Shown here: positions 9,507-18,964 of the stretch, one piece after another
Numbering within the stretch: the first letter of the stretch is position 1
Layout: each line of letters opens with the position of its first letter
Origin: Candidatus Colicola equi
GTDB taxonomy: Bacteria > Bacteroidota > Bacteroidia > Bacteroidales > Paludibacteraceae
Direction: 5' to 3'
Assembly: GCA_018066175.1 (NCBI GenBank)
Contig: JAGHRV010000033.1
Location: forward strand, 1-56,700
DNA length: 56,700 nucleotides
Translations under genes and position numbers: made by a program
Notes under the pieces: model-generated
The model's input: only the letters and a program-made list of their open reading frames with translations
What the model was told of the DNA's origin: nothing
Database searches by the model: none

Positions 9507-10787
9507 ATGACTCGAGACAACGAGATTTTTGACATTATCCGCCAGGAGCGTGAGCGTCAAACACGAGGTATTGAACTGATTGCCAGTGAAAACTATGTGA
9601 GCGACCAAGTGATGGAAGCGATGGGCTCTGTGCTTACTAATAAGTATGCCGAGGGCTATCCGGGCAAGCGTTATTATGGTGGCTGCGAAGTGGTTGATAT
9701 TAGTGAGAACATCGCTCGCGAGCGTCTGAAAAAACTGTATAATGCAGAATATGTGAATGTACAACCGCACTCCGGCGCCCAGGCTAATATGGCTGTTTTC
9801 ATGGCATGTCTTCAGGCCGGCGATACGTTCATGGGCTTGAATCTGAGTCACGGAGGTCACCTAAGTCATGGTTCAGCCGTTAATTTCTCCGGCTTGATGT
9901 TCCATGCTATCGATTACAGTCTGAATGAAGAAACAGGTCGTGTTGATTACGATGAGTTGGAGCGCAAAGCGCTTGAGCAACGTCCTAAACTCATTATAGC
10001 CGGAGCTTCGGCTTATAGCCGTGAGTGGGATTATGCTCGTATTCGCAAGGTGGCTGACGAGATAGGTGCTATTTTTATGGTCGATATGGCACATCCTGCA
10101 GGACTGATTGCTGCCGGATTATTAGAGAACCCTGTTAAGTACGCACATATCGTTACTTCCACAACGCATAAGACTTTGCGTGGTCCTCGTGGTGGTGTGA
10201 TTTTAGTGGGCAAGGACTTTCCTAATCCCTGGGGCAAAACCACGCCGAAGGGTGAGATTAAGATGATGTCGGCTATCTTGGATAGTGCAGTCTTCCCCGG
10301 AACGCAAGGTGGACCGTTAGAGCATGTGATTGCCGGTAAGGCTGTCGCTTTTGGTGAGGCTCTTCAACCGGAGTTCAAGACCTACCAGCAGCAGGTTAAG
10401 AAGAATGCCGCTGTGATGGCACAAACCTTTATGGATAAGGGATATAAGATTATCTCCGGTGGTACGGATAACCACTCGATGTTGGTGGATTTGCGCACTA
10501 AGTATCCGGATTTGACAGGTAAAGTGGCCGAAAAGGCCTTGGTGGCTGCTGATATAACGACCAATAAGAATATGGTGCCTTTTGATACCCGCAGTGCCTT
10601 CCAGACCAGCGGCTTGCGCTTTGGTACGCCGGCTATTACGACGCGTGGTTTGAAGGAAGATAAGATGCCATGGATTGTGGAGCTGATTGACCGCGTACTG
10701 GCTGATCCCGAGAACGAACAGACGATACAAAAAGTACGCACCATCGTCAATGAAGAGATGGTGCGCTATCCTTTGTTCGCTTGGTAA
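9507..10787 (+). CDS. glyA: Serine hydroxymethyltransferase
   Basis: PLP enzyme interconverting serine plus tetrahydrofolate with glycine plus 5,10-methylene-THF. The 426-aa product shows [20 protein letters not shown] near the start and the PLP-lysine motif [15 protein letters not shown] in the middle, with normal length. Last gene of the serC-serA-CHU_C-glyA run. A strong terminator for this strand lies just beyond it, inside the coding end of convergent korB. Confidence 0.98.
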   Translation: MTRDNEIFDIIRQERERQTRGIELIASENYVSDQVMEAMGSVLTNKYAEGYPGKRYYGGCEVVDISENIARERLKKLYNAEYVNVQPHSGAQANMAVFMACLQAGDTFMGLNLSHGGHLSHGSAVNFSGLMFHAIDYSLNEETGRVDYDELERKALEQRPKLIIAGASAYSREWDYARIRKVADEIGAIFMVDMAHPAGLIAAGLLENPVKYAHIVTSTTHKTLRGPRGGVILVGKDFPNPWGKTTPKGEIKMMSAILDSAVFPGTQGGPLEHVIAGKAVAFGEALQPEFKTYQQQVKKNAAVMAQTFMDKGYKIISGGTDNHSMLVDLRTKYPDLTGKVAEKALVAADITTNKNMVPFDTRSAFQTSGLRFGTPAITTRGLKEDKMPWIVELIDRVLADPENEQTIQKVRTIVNEEMVRYPLFAW

Positions 10788-10791
10788 GCAA

Positions 10792-11820
10792 TTACATATC
10801 CCAATGCTCAAGGGTCAAGACCAATTCATCAAAGGTCTTGACCTTTGCTTTTTCTTTCACCTCATTAATTTGGTTATTCACCGCCTCGTTGTAGGTCTCA
10901 GCCTCTACGTCGCGAATCACGCCAAGGGCGATAGGCAGTTCGGGAACGATTTCGGCATTCGCCATATCGGTCACTTTCTCTTGTCCCATCAGGGCTAACA
11001 TACGATGTAGGGTAGGGTCTTGGATGTGAGCATCATGAACGAGAACATCGGGGTCGTCTGCCGTTGTGACTACTAAGCGCGGCATGATGTTCGTGTAATC
11101 TAACTTCAGTCCCTTGTCTTTATTGGCGCCAAAGATCATTTTTTCTCCGTGACGCAAGATGATGCTGCGTTCCGCACGCGTCTCGCGGTCGGCAATCCAA
11201 CTATGTGCTCCGTTATTGAAGATGACGCAGTTAACCAGACATTCGATCACGCTAGCCCCCTTGTGCTCATTGGCTTTTACCATACAATCGATGGTAGTAG
11301 GCATGTCTACATCCAGTGTTCTGGCAAAGAACGTACCACGTGCTCCCATGACTAATTCGGCAGGGATAAAGGGACGCTCTACTGTGCCGAAGGGACTGGA
11401 TTTACTGACGAACCCTTTGGGGCTGGTAGGGGAATATTGACCTTTGGTCAAACCATAGATGCGGTTGTTGAATAGGCATATATTCAGGTCCACGTTTCTG
11501 CGTATCTCATGAATGAAATGGTTACCACCAATAGCGAGGCAGTCTCCATCGCCGGTCATTTGCCAAACGGTTAATTCGGGATGGCTGGTTTTGACTCCGG
11601 TAGCAATAGCTCCGCCACGGCCATGAATGGTGTTGAATCCGTAGGTGTTTAAGTAGTGCGGCATGCGGCTGGAACAACCGATTCCGGAGATAACGACTGT
11701 CTGCGAGGTAGGTACACCAATCTGCGCCATAGCTTTGGTTAATGATGCTAAGATGGCGTGGTCTCCACAACCCGGGCAGAAACGAACATATTGATCACTT
11801 TTATATTGTGCTGCTTCCAT
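10792..11820 (-). CDS. korB: 2-oxoacid:ferredoxin oxidoreductase, beta subunit (KorB)
   Basis: The TPP-binding subunit of a 2-oxoglutarate/2-oxoacid:ferredoxin oxidoreductase. The 342-aa product has the N-terminal CPGCGDHAIL cysteine motif and the TPP/Mg motif GDGDCLAIGGNHFIHEIRRN, with family-normal length. It follows korA by 2 bases on the same strand, and the two form a two-subunit enzyme that oxidatively decarboxylates a 2-oxoacid to its CoA ester while reducing ferredoxin in the cytoplasm. The 2-oxoglutarate preference is by similarity to the KorAB arrangement; pyruvate or branched-chain substrates are not excluded. Confidence 0.92.
   Translation of the reverse strand: MEAAQYKSDQYVRFCPGCGDHAILASLTKAMAQIGVPTSQTVVISGIGCSSRMPHYLNTYGFNTIHGRGGAIATGVKTSHPELTVWQMTGDGDCLAIGGNHFIHEIRRNVDLNICLFNNRIYGLTKGQYSPTSPKGFVSKSSPFGTVERPFIPAELVMGARGTFFARTLDVDMPTTIDCMVKANEHKGASVIECLVNCVIFNNGAHSWIADRETRAERSIILRHGEKMIFGANKDKGLKLDYTNIMPRLVVTTADDPDVLVHDAHIQDPTLHRMLALMGQEKVTDMANAEIVPELPIALGVIRDVEAETYNEAVNNQINEVKEKAKVKTFDELVLTLEHWDM
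10813..10843 (+). terminator. glyA terminator embedded in korB coding sequence
   Basis: A perfect 10-bp stem (GGTCAAGACC / GGTCTTGACC) with an 11-nt loop, followed on the plus strand by TTTGCTTTTTCTTT. It lies 26 bases after glyA and within the last codons of korB on the other strand, so the same bases encode the KVKTFDELVLTLEH tail of KorB. Confidence 0.8.
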
Positions 11821-11822
11821 AA

Positions 11823-13634
11823 TTACAAGTTTTTAACGTGTTCTACAATACGTTCAACCACGAACGGCTGACCCATGATTTCATTATACTGCATAATTTC
11901 CACTCCGGGTATTTTGCTACGAAGAAGGGTGGCGAACTGACCGTTATTTAATTCGCATACAACCACTTTCTTGTATTGTTTAAATACCTCGGCTGTGTTT
12001 TTAGGCAGAGGGTTGATGTAATTGAAGTGAGCCAATGCGCAATTCAATTTATTAGCGGCAGCATGTAAGTGGCCTTCGGTAGAACCCCAACCAACGAGTA
12101 GGGTATCGCTTTGGGCATTGCCTTGCACTTGGAGTAGGGGTATCTTATTGACGATTTGGTCAATCTTGGCTTGACGAGCCTTCACCATCTTTTCGTGGTT
12201 AGCGGGGTTGGTGGAAATACTACCGGTTTGGCTATCACGCTCCAAACCTATATTGCGATGCTCAAAACCTTCCATGCCGGGAGTAGCCCAGTAGCGAATG
12301 TTATTGGCGTCACGCAATGCAACGCTGTATTGGTTCTTGAGTTCCTGAGGAACACCTTGGGGCTTAATCTCAGGCAGTTCAGCCAGTTTAGGCAGTCTCC
12401 ATAGTCCTGTACCATTCGCCAAATACGTATCGGTCATTAGGATGACGGGAGTCATATTCTCCAGGGCAATCTTACATGCCTCGTAGGCGAATTGGAAGCA
12501 GTTAGCGCTGGTAGATGCAGCCACCACTACTGCGGGACATTCGCCATTTCGTCCATAAACAGCTTGCAGCAAGTCGGTTTGTTCTGTTTTGGTAGGCAGA
12601 CCGGTGCTCGGACCGCCACGTTGCACGTCAATCACTACGAGTGGTAACTCCGCCATAACGGCTAAGCCAACGGCTTCGCTCTTTAGACTCAGTCCGGGAC
12701 CGGATGTGCTGGTGCAGGCTAAGTCTCCGGCAAAACTGGCACCAATGGCGGTGCAGACACCGGCTATCTCATCTTCGGCTTGAACCACCATAACTCCCAT
12801 GTCTTTGCGACCGGCTAATTCCTGCATGATGTCCGTGGCAGGAGTAATGGGGTAGGAACCTAAGAACAGCCGTTTGCCGCATTTCTGCGCAGCAGCGATT
12901 AAGCCCCATGCCGTAGCTTTATTGCCGGCGATGGATGTGTAGGTGCCATGCTGCAGGTTATCCGCCACTTCTACGTTAATGGTGTTGATATTTAGGGCTG
13001 TGTTATTGCCGTAATTATAGCCGTCAGTCAGCACTTTGACGTTGGGGGCAATCAGAGCCGGCTTTTTGGCGAACTTGCCTTCTAAGAAATGAATGGCCTT
13101 GTCGATAGGACGATTAAAGAGCCAGCAAACAACGCCCAGTGCAAACATATTACGAGACTTCAGAATGGATTTATTGTCCAGCCCGCTGTCTTTCAAACTC
13201 TCTTTGGTAAGGGATGTCAAGGCCACCGGCACGATTTGAACGGTCTCTTTGATACCCAACTCCGTAAAGGGATTATCGGTCTTGTAGAGTGCTTTCTCTA
13301 AGTCAGGCTTCGTGAAGGTATCTGTATCTACGATGATGATGGCCTGGTCGTGAAAGAGTTGGTTTTGCACACAGACTTTCAGCGCAGCGGCATTCATCGC
13401 TACAATCACATCGGCTTTGTCACCCGGAGTATAAACTCCTTGACCTAAGTTAACTTGGAAACCAGATACACCGCCTAAGGTACCTTGGGGTGCACGAATC
13501 TCGGCAGGGAAATCGGGCAGGGTAGAGATTTCGTTACCCAAGATGGCACTTAATGAAGAGAATAGATTTCCCGTCAATTGCATACCATCACCCGAGTCTC
13601 CGCAAAAGCGAATTACAACGTTTTGTTTATTCAT
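11823..13634 (-). CDS. korA: 2-oxoacid:ferredoxin oxidoreductase, fused gamma-alpha subunit (KorA)
   Basis: 603 aa. Residues ~1-180 are the POR gamma-type domain (VVIRFCGDSGDGMQLTGNLF) and ~205-600 the alpha/pyrimidine-binding domain with LGSYPITPATDIMQELAG and TSTSGPGLSLKSEAVGLA. This fused layout is usual in Bacteroidota and several other phyla. The start at 13634 (MNKQNVVIRFCGDSG) is preferred over an upstream in-frame ATG because the promoter at 13664-13695 and the conserved N-terminus fit it. Transcribed with korB (2-base gap), divergent from lepA. Confidence 0.93.
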   Translation of the reverse strand: MNKQNVVIRFCGDSGDGMQLTGNLFSSLSAILGNEISTLPDFPAEIRAPQGTLGGVSGFQVNLGQGVYTPGDKADVIVAMNAAALKVCVQNQLFHDQAIIIVDTDTFTKPDLEKALYKTDNPFTELGIKETVQIVPVALTSLTKESLKDSGLDNKSILKSRNMFALGVVCWLFNRPIDKAIHFLEGKFAKKPALIAPNVKVLTDGYNYGNNTALNINTINVEVADNLQHGTYTSIAGNKATAWGLIAAAQKCGKRLFLGSYPITPATDIMQELAGRKDMGVMVVQAEDEIAGVCTAIGASFAGDLACTSTSGPGLSLKSEAVGLAVMAELPLVVIDVQRGGPSTGLPTKTEQTDLLQAVYGRNGECPAVVVAASTSANCFQFAYEACKIALENMTPVILMTDTYLANGTGLWRLPKLAELPEIKPQGVPQELKNQYSVALRDANNIRYWATPGMEGFEHRNIGLERDSQTGSISTNPANHEKMVKARQAKIDQIVNKIPLLQVQGNAQSDTLLVGWGSTEGHLHAAANKLNCALAHFNYINPLPKNTAEVFKQYKKVVVCELNNGQFATLLRSKIPGVEIMQYNEIMGQPFVVERIVEHVKNL

Positions 13635-13663
13635 GATATTAATGTTTATTACCAATTTGGACG

Positions 13664-13695
13664 CAAAGTTATAAAATTAAAAGGATATATACAAG
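13664..13695 (-). promoter_or_regulatory. korAB promoter
   Basis: On the minus strand CTTG, 20 bases, TAACTTTG; -7 match perfect, -33 one mismatch. About 30 bases from the korA start. Confidence 0.7.
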
Positions 13696-13711
13696 AAAAA
13701 TTGCAAATATA

Positions 13712-13743
13712 TTTGCATAAGTGCAAATTATTTTATACCTTTG
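13712..13743 (+). promoter_or_regulatory. lepA promoter
   Basis: TTTGCATAAGTGCAAA (near-palindrome) at 13712-13727, and TACCTTTG at 13736-13743 with the 20-base spacer. It lies 33 bases before the lepA start. Confidence 0.85.
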
Positions 13744-13776
13744 TAGCCTAATTTAATTTGCGGGAATAGATACTCG

Positions 13777-15552
13777 ATGAAAAATATCCGTAATTTTTGC
13801 ATAATTGCCCATATCGACCATGGTAAATCCACGTTGGCAGATCGTATGTTGGAGTTGACCAATACGGTGGATAAAAAGCAGATGGAGAACCAGGTGTTGG
13901 ACGATATGGATTTGGAGAAAGAGCGTGGCATCACGATTAAGAGCCATGCTATTCAAATGAATTATAAGGGTTATACCCTTAACCTGATTGATACTCCGGG
14001 TCACGTGGACTTTTCCTACGAGGTGAGCCGCAGTATAGCGGCGTGCGAAGGAGCGTTGTTGGTGGTGGATGCCAGTCAGGGCGTGCAAGCGCAGACCATC
14101 AGTAATCTATATATGGCATTGGAGCATGATTTGGAGATTATCCCGGTCATGAATAAATGCGATATGGAGAGTGCGATGCCTGAGATGGTGGAGGATGAGA
14201 TTATTGACTTATTGGGCTGCAAACGCGAAGAAATCCTGCGTTGTTCGGCTAAGACCGGCGATGGCGTAGAGGCTATTTTAGATGCTATTGTGGACCGTAT
14301 TCCTGCGCCCGAAGGCAATCCGGAGGCTCCGCTGCAATGCCTTGTCTTTGACTCTGTTTTCAATTCGTTTAGAGGTATTATCGCCTATTTCAAGGTGGTG
14401 AATGGCACTATACGTACGGGCGAGCGCGTGCGCTTTTTTAATACAGGTAAGGAGTATGATGCCGACGAGATAGGTGTACTCAAACTGGATATGCAGCCTA
14501 CTAAGGAACTGTCTGCCGGTACGGTAGGATATATCATTTCGGGTATTAAAACGTCTTCGGAGGTGAAAGTAGGCGATACCATTACGCATGTCAGTCGTCC
14601 CTGCGCCAAGGCTATTGAGGGTTTCCAAGAGGCTAAACCGATGGTCTTCGCCGGTGTCTATCCGATTGAGGCAGAGGATTATGAGGACTTGCGAGCATCG
14701 TTGGAAAAATTGCAACTCAATGACTCGTCCCTCTCCTTTATGCCGGAATCGTCCGTAGCTCTTGGATTTGGTTTCCGCTGCGGGTTCTTGGGCCTGTTGC
14801 ACATGGAGATTGTGCAGGAGCGTTTGGATCGTGAGTTTGATATGGATGTCATTACGACTGTGCCGAATGTGTCGTATAATGTCTATCTCAAGGACGGCGG
14901 CATGAAAGAGGTGCATAACCCTGCCGGAATGCCTGATTTAACGGAGATTGACCATATAGAAGAGCCTTATATCCGTGCCAGTATTATTACCACGTCCAAT
15001 TTCATTGGACCGATTATGACTTTATGTCTGGATAAGCGTGGCGAATTGGTGAAGCAAGAGTTTATCTCCGGTGACCGATTGGAGATTCTCTTTGATATGC
15101 CGTTGGGCGAAATCGTGATTGATTTCTATGATAAACTCAAGTCTATTAGTAAGGGTTATGCGTCCTTTGACTGGTATATGAACGGGTTCCGTCCCTCTAA
15201 CTTGGTTAAGTTGGATATCTTGCTTAATGGCGAGCAGGTGGATGCCCTTTCTACGCTTACTCATCGAGATAATGCATTGGACTTTGGCCGCCGTATGTGC
15301 GAGAAACTCAAGGAATTGCTGCCGCGTCAGCAGTTTGATATTGCTATTCAGGCCGCTATTGGAGCCAAGATTATTGCTCGCGAAACAGTCAAGCAGGTGC
15401 GTAAGGATGTGCTGGCAAAGTGCTATGGTGGTGACGTGAGTCGTAAGCGTAAACTGCTGGAGAAACAGAAACGAGGTAAGAAGCGCATGAAGCAGATAGG
15501 TAATGTAGAAGTGCCTCAAAAAGCCTTCTTAGCAGTCCTTAAACTGGACTAG
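13777..15552 (+). CDS. lepA: Elongation factor 4 (LepA)
   Basis: Ribosome-associated translational GTPase that acts on stalled or mistranslocated ribosomes. The 591-aa product opens [20 protein letters not shown] (P-loop with HIDHGKS), followed by DTPGHVDF and NKCD GTPase motifs, EF-Tu-like domain 2, the elongation-factor G-like domains and the LepA-specific C-terminal domain ([20 protein letters not shown]). Length is slightly under the usual ~597. Single-gene unit from its own promoter; a repeat tract follows it. Confidence 0.98.
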   Translation: MKNIRNFCIIAHIDHGKSTLADRMLELTNTVDKKQMENQVLDDMDLEKERGITIKSHAIQMNYKGYTLNLIDTPGHVDFSYEVSRSIAACEGALLVVDASQGVQAQTISNLYMALEHDLEIIPVMNKCDMESAMPEMVEDEIIDLLGCKREEILRCSAKTGDGVEAILDAIVDRIPAPEGNPEAPLQCLVFDSVFNSFRGIIAYFKVVNGTIRTGERVRFFNTGKEYDADEIGVLKLDMQPTKELSAGTVGYIISGIKTSSEVKVGDTITHVSRPCAKAIEGFQEAKPMVFAGVYPIEAEDYEDLRASLEKLQLNDSSLSFMPESSVALGFGFRCGFLGLLHMEIVQERLDREFDMDVITTVPNVSYNVYLKDGGMKEVHNPAGMPDLTEIDHIEEPYIRASIITTSNFIGPIMTLCLDKRGELVKQEFISGDRLEILFDMPLGEIVIDFYDKLKSISKGYASFDWYMNGFRPSNLVKLDILLNGEQVDALSTLTHRDNALDFGRRMCEKLKELLPRQQFDIAIQAAIGAKIIARETVKQVRKDVLAKCYGGDVSRKRKLLEKQKRGKKRMKQIGNVEVPQKAFLAVLKLD

Positions 15553-15600
15553 TCTCCTAGTAAACTAGTCAACTAGAAAACTAGATAACTAGAAAACTAT
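15542..15600 (+). repeat. Imperfect 8-bp AACTAGNN tandem tract
   Basis: About seven imperfect copies of AACTAGNN overlap the end of lepA (stop included) and fill the first part of the lepA-nhaD gap. CTAG-rich tracts also occur at 26791-26885. Confidence 0.75.
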
Positions 15601-15644
15601 AATTCTACTAATAACAATAATAATTAACTAATCTTATTAATCTT

Positions 15645-16991
15645 ATGGAACAATTTTTAATGCCTGCTTGGGCGATGATTCCTTTTGGAATTATGCTCCT
15701 CGCGATTGCTATTGGTCCCATTATCGCTCCTGAGAAATGGGAAAGCAATCTGAACAAACTGATTGTATCCGCTATTTTGGGTGTGCCTGTGGCTATCTAC
15801 ATGATTGTCAAAGGTTTAGGACATTCGTTGGTGGATACTGTTTTCTTTGATTATGTGCCATTCATCATCCTGTTGTTGGCGCTGTTCGTTATTACCGGTG
15901 GTATTCATCTTAGTGGTGATATCAAGGCTAAACCTATTGTTAACACCTTGTTTTTGGCAATCGGTTTTGTCCTGGCTTCATTGATGGGAACAACCGGTGC
16001 TGCTATGTTGCTTATTCGTCCTGTTTTGGCTACTAATGCGCAACGTCAGCACAAGATGCACACCGTTCTTTTCTTCATTGCTTTAGTGGCTAACTGCGGT
16101 GGTTTGATGACTCCGCTTGGTGACCCACCATTGTTCATGCTTTTCTTGCGTGGCGCATCGTTCTCTTGGTTCGCTTCCATGTGGGCTCCCTGGTTATTTA
16201 CCGGTGTTGTTTTGCTGTTGCTGTACTTCTTGGCCGATACGTATTACTATCGTAAAGAGGAGTGGACGGCTCATTCTGCTGATGCTCGCGAAGCTAAATC
16301 TCTTCAATTGACGGGCAAGGTTAACTTTATCTGGTTGGCAGGTATTGTTGCCTCTGTTGCTTTCATCAATGCCGGCTTTATTCCTGCTATGGGCGAAGAG
16401 AATGCTCCGTTGTATATGAAGTACTTACGTGAGATTGCCATGGTGATTTTGATGGTGCTCTCATTGGTAACTACGCCTAAGAAAGTGCGTTACGAGGATA
16501 ATAAATACACTTGGACTCCTATCCTGGAGGTTGCTGCTTTGTTCATTGGTATCTTTGTTACCATGGCTCCTGCACTCATCTTCTTGAAGCAAAATGCTGG
16601 TTCGTTAGGTTTGAGCCAAGTATGGCAATTCTATTATAGTACGGGTCTATTGAGTTCCTTCTTGGATAACACACCTACTGCCGTTGCCTTCCACTCGATG
16701 GCTTGCGGTTTGCCTGAGGCTGTTAACGCAGCTACCGCCGGTGTGGTAGATGGTATGTTTGAAGGAACAATGTTTGTAGCCGGTATTCCTGAGTTGCTTT
16801 TGAAGGCCATCTGCATTGGTGCAGTCTTCTTTGGCAGTATGACGTATATTGGTAATGGACCTAACTTTATGGTGAAGGCTATTGCTGAGGAGAATAAGAT
16901 TGATATGCCGTCCTTCTTTGGCTATATGTTCAAGTTCTCTCTCATCGTTCTGTTGCCTGTTTATATTCTTGTTCAACTGATTTTCCTATAA
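15645..16991 (+). CDS. nhaD: Na+/H+ antiporter, NhaD family
   Basis: A 448-aa inner-membrane protein with about 11-13 hydrophobic segments. Characteristic NhaD/ion-transporter motifs are ANCGGLMTPLGDPPLFML in the first half and SSFLDNTPTAVAFHS in the second, both typical of ion and substrate binding loops in this superfamily. Exchanges cytoplasmic Na+ for H+. It is followed after 8 bases by dedA, another membrane protein, so the two are likely cotranscribed. I see no promoter with the canonical -7 motif in the AT-rich 90-bp gap upstream. Confidence 0.88.
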   Translation: MEQFLMPAWAMIPFGIMLLAIAIGPIIAPEKWESNLNKLIVSAILGVPVAIYMIVKGLGHSLVDTVFFDYVPFIILLLALFVITGGIHLSGDIKAKPIVNTLFLAIGFVLASLMGTTGAAMLLIRPVLATNAQRQHKMHTVLFFIALVANCGGLMTPLGDPPLFMLFLRGASFSWFASMWAPWLFTGVVLLLLYFLADTYYYRKEEWTAHSADAREAKSLQLTGKVNFIWLAGIVASVAFINAGFIPAMGEENAPLYMKYLREIAMVILMVLSLVTTPKKVRYEDNKYTWTPILEVAALFIGIFVTMAPALIFLKQNAGSLGLSQVWQFYYSTGLLSSFLDNTPTAVAFHSMACGLPEAVNAATAGVVDGMFEGTMFVAGIPELLLKAICIGAVFFGSMTYIGNGPNFMVKAIAEENKIDMPSFFGYMFKFSLIVLLPVYILVQLIFL

Positions 16992-16999
16992 AATAGGTA

Positions 17000-17641
17000 A
17001 TGACAATTATTGATAATATCATTACGTGGTATTCGGCGCATATGAGTTATGCGTCGATTACTGCGCTAATGGCTATTGAATCATCTTTTATTCCTTTCCC
17101 ATCGGAAGTGGTTATCCCACCGGCTGCTTTTGTGGCAGCCCAGCCGGACAGTGTGTTGTATGCAACGGGTAATTATCCGATTGATGTGTTATTGATTGTG
17201 CTCTTTGGTACTTTGGGGGCTATGATTGGGGCACTCATCAACTATTATTTGTCGGTATGGTTGGGAAGACCGATTATCTATAAGTTTGCCGATTCTAAGT
17301 TGGGGCATTTGTGCCTATTATCGGGCGAGAAGATTCAAAAGGCGGAGGCTTATTTCCGGGATCATGGTAATATGTCCACTTTTATTGGACGTTTCATTCC
17401 CGGTATCCGTCAACTCATATCTATTCCTGCGGGCTTGGCACGCATGAAAATGGGCCCCTTCTTGCTTTATACATTCTTAGGGGCATTTATTTGGAATATC
17501 GTTCTGGCGTTAGTGGGCTATTTAGCAGCCGGTCAGATGACTCTGATTAAGGCCTATAGCCATGAACTCTCCATAGCTATCCTTATTCTTTTTGCTGTCG
17601 CAGTCGTTTATTTAGTCCTCAAAAAGGTGCTAAAGAAATAA
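17000..17641 (+). CDS. DedA-family inner-membrane protein
   Basis: 213 aa with several transmembrane segments. The DedA/SNARE-associated-like (VTT) pattern is clear: SSFIPFPSEVVIPPAAFVA near the N-terminus and the FIGRFIPGIRQLISIPAG motif (F-x-G-R-x-x-P-x-x-R) at mid-protein. Members are linked to lipid (undecaprenyl-phosphate or phospholipid) translocation and membrane homeostasis. Ends exactly where the convergent ftsZ ends, with no intervening base, and no clear terminator is visible. Confidence 0.9.
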   Translation: MTIIDNIITWYSAHMSYASITALMAIESSFIPFPSEVVIPPAAFVAAQPDSVLYATGNYPIDVLLIVLFGTLGAMIGALINYYLSVWLGRPIIYKFADSKLGHLCLLSGEKIQKAEAYFRDHGNMSTFIGRFIPGIRQLISIPAGLARMKMGPFLLYTFLGAFIWNIVLALVGYLAAGQMTLIKAYSHELSIAILILFAVAVVYLVLKKVLKK

Positions 17642-18961
17642 TTAACGTCTTGTGCGCATCCAACTAGCGAAACCACGGCGCGGAGCAGGCTGTTCTGCAG
17701 TCTGCGCTGACTGTGGTGCTGCCGGTTCGGGTTCGTCTGTTTGAATCTCATCCAATGTAATCACGATGGAATCGGGATTGGACGGTTCCTCCGGGCTCTC
17801 TTCCGCCGTTGCCGTCGTCGTTGTCGTTGTCGTTTCCGTCGTCGTTTCCTCCAACTCTACTTGCAATTCAATCTCTTGCTTGGGTTCATCCTCCTTAGGC
17901 TGTTCATGGGCAGGAGTAGGTGTGGGCAGGTTATCGTAATTGGCTTTGATGGCCTCCTCTACGGTAGGTTGACCCTCTTTCTCTTGCAGAGAAGGGATGT
18001 CACTTACTTCGTAACCGGTAGCAATCAAAGTGACACGTACGTCTTCGCCTAATGTCTCATCCAACGAGATACCCCATTGTACATCCACCTCTTCTCCCAC
18101 TTCTTGTACGAACCGATGAATCTGGTCGGTTTCTTGGGTTTGGATAGCATGTTCGGTAGAGCAGTAGAACTGCATGAGTACGCGTTTAGCACCATGTACA
18201 TCGTTGGTATTCACCAACGGTGAATGCAGGGCGTTTTGGATAGCGTCCGTTATACGTTGGTCGCCGCTTGCCTGACCTACGTTCATGATGGCTACATGAC
18301 CATCTTTGAGGGTGGTATATACATCGGCGAAGTCCGTATTGATATAACCGGGAATAGTGATTATCTCGGCAATCGATTTAGCGGCATTGCCTACCACGTC
18401 GTTAGATTTGCTGAATGCATTGAGCAGGTCTAAGTCAGGGTATATCTGAGTTAGTTTTTCGTTATTGAATACTAAGATAGCGTCCACATGTTCGGCCAGC
18501 GTAGCTACGCCGGTCAATGCTTTGCGGATCTTAGGCTTGCCTTCAAAGGCAAAAGGAATAGTGACGATACCGACGGTTAGAATGCCCATTTTCTGCGCTA
18601 CTTCCGCTACGATGGCTGTTGCACCGGTTCCTGTTCCTCCACCCATACCGGCAGCCAGGAAGAGCATTTGCGTGCCATCATCCAGTGCTTCCTTGATGCG
18701 TTCACGACTTTCTTCGGCATACTTGGCGGCTTTGTCAGGATTACCTCCGGCACCTAAACCGGGACCGAGTTGCAACTTAGCGGGCACAGAACAACGTCCT
18801 AATGCCTGTTTATCGGTGTTACAAACAAGGAAGGTGACACCTTCAATACCACGTTGGTACATGTGATTAACGGCATTGCAGCCGCCTCCACCTATACCCA
18901 TTACTTTGATGATGGAGTCTTCTTTGATGTCAATTTCTAAAGGAAGCAAATCGTCTGTCAT
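17642..18961 (-). CDS. ftsZ: Cell division protein FtsZ
   Basis: Tubulin-like GTPase that polymerises into the division ring. The 439-aa product has GIGGGGCNAVNHM and the tubulin signature GMGGGTGTGATAIV within a core of ~320 residues. A long acidic/Thr-rich linker follows (residues ~340-420, including a run of Thr encoded by ACG/ACA triplets), then a basic tail PRRGFASWMRTRR. The tail is short and Arg-rich; its similarity to the usual FtsA-binding C-terminal peptide is limited. Last gene of the murC-ftsQ-ftsA-ftsZ operon (3-base gap to ftsA). Confidence 0.98.
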   Translation of the reverse strand: MTDDLLPLEIDIKEDSIIKVMGIGGGGCNAVNHMYQRGIEGVTFLVCNTDKQALGRCSVPAKLQLGPGLGAGGNPDKAAKYAEESRERIKEALDDGTQMLFLAAGMGGGTGTGATAIVAEVAQKMGILTVGIVTIPFAFEGKPKIRKALTGVATLAEHVDAILVFNNEKLTQIYPDLDLLNAFSKSNDVVGNAAKSIAEIITIPGYINTDFADVYTTLKDGHVAIMNVGQASGDQRITDAIQNALHSPLVNTNDVHGAKRVLMQFYCSTEHAIQTQETDQIHRFVQEVGEEVDVQWGISLDETLGEDVRVTLIATGYEVSDIPSLQEKEGQPTVEEAIKANYDNLPTPTPAHEQPKEDEPKQEIELQVELEETTTETTTTTTTATAEESPEEPSNPDSIVITLDEIQTDEPEPAAPQSAQTAEQPAPRRGFASWMRTRR

Positions 18962-18964
18962 ATC

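Noticed and set aside
14278..14916. 212-codon frame opposite lepA
   Set aside because: Antisense shadow of a strongly conserved gene.
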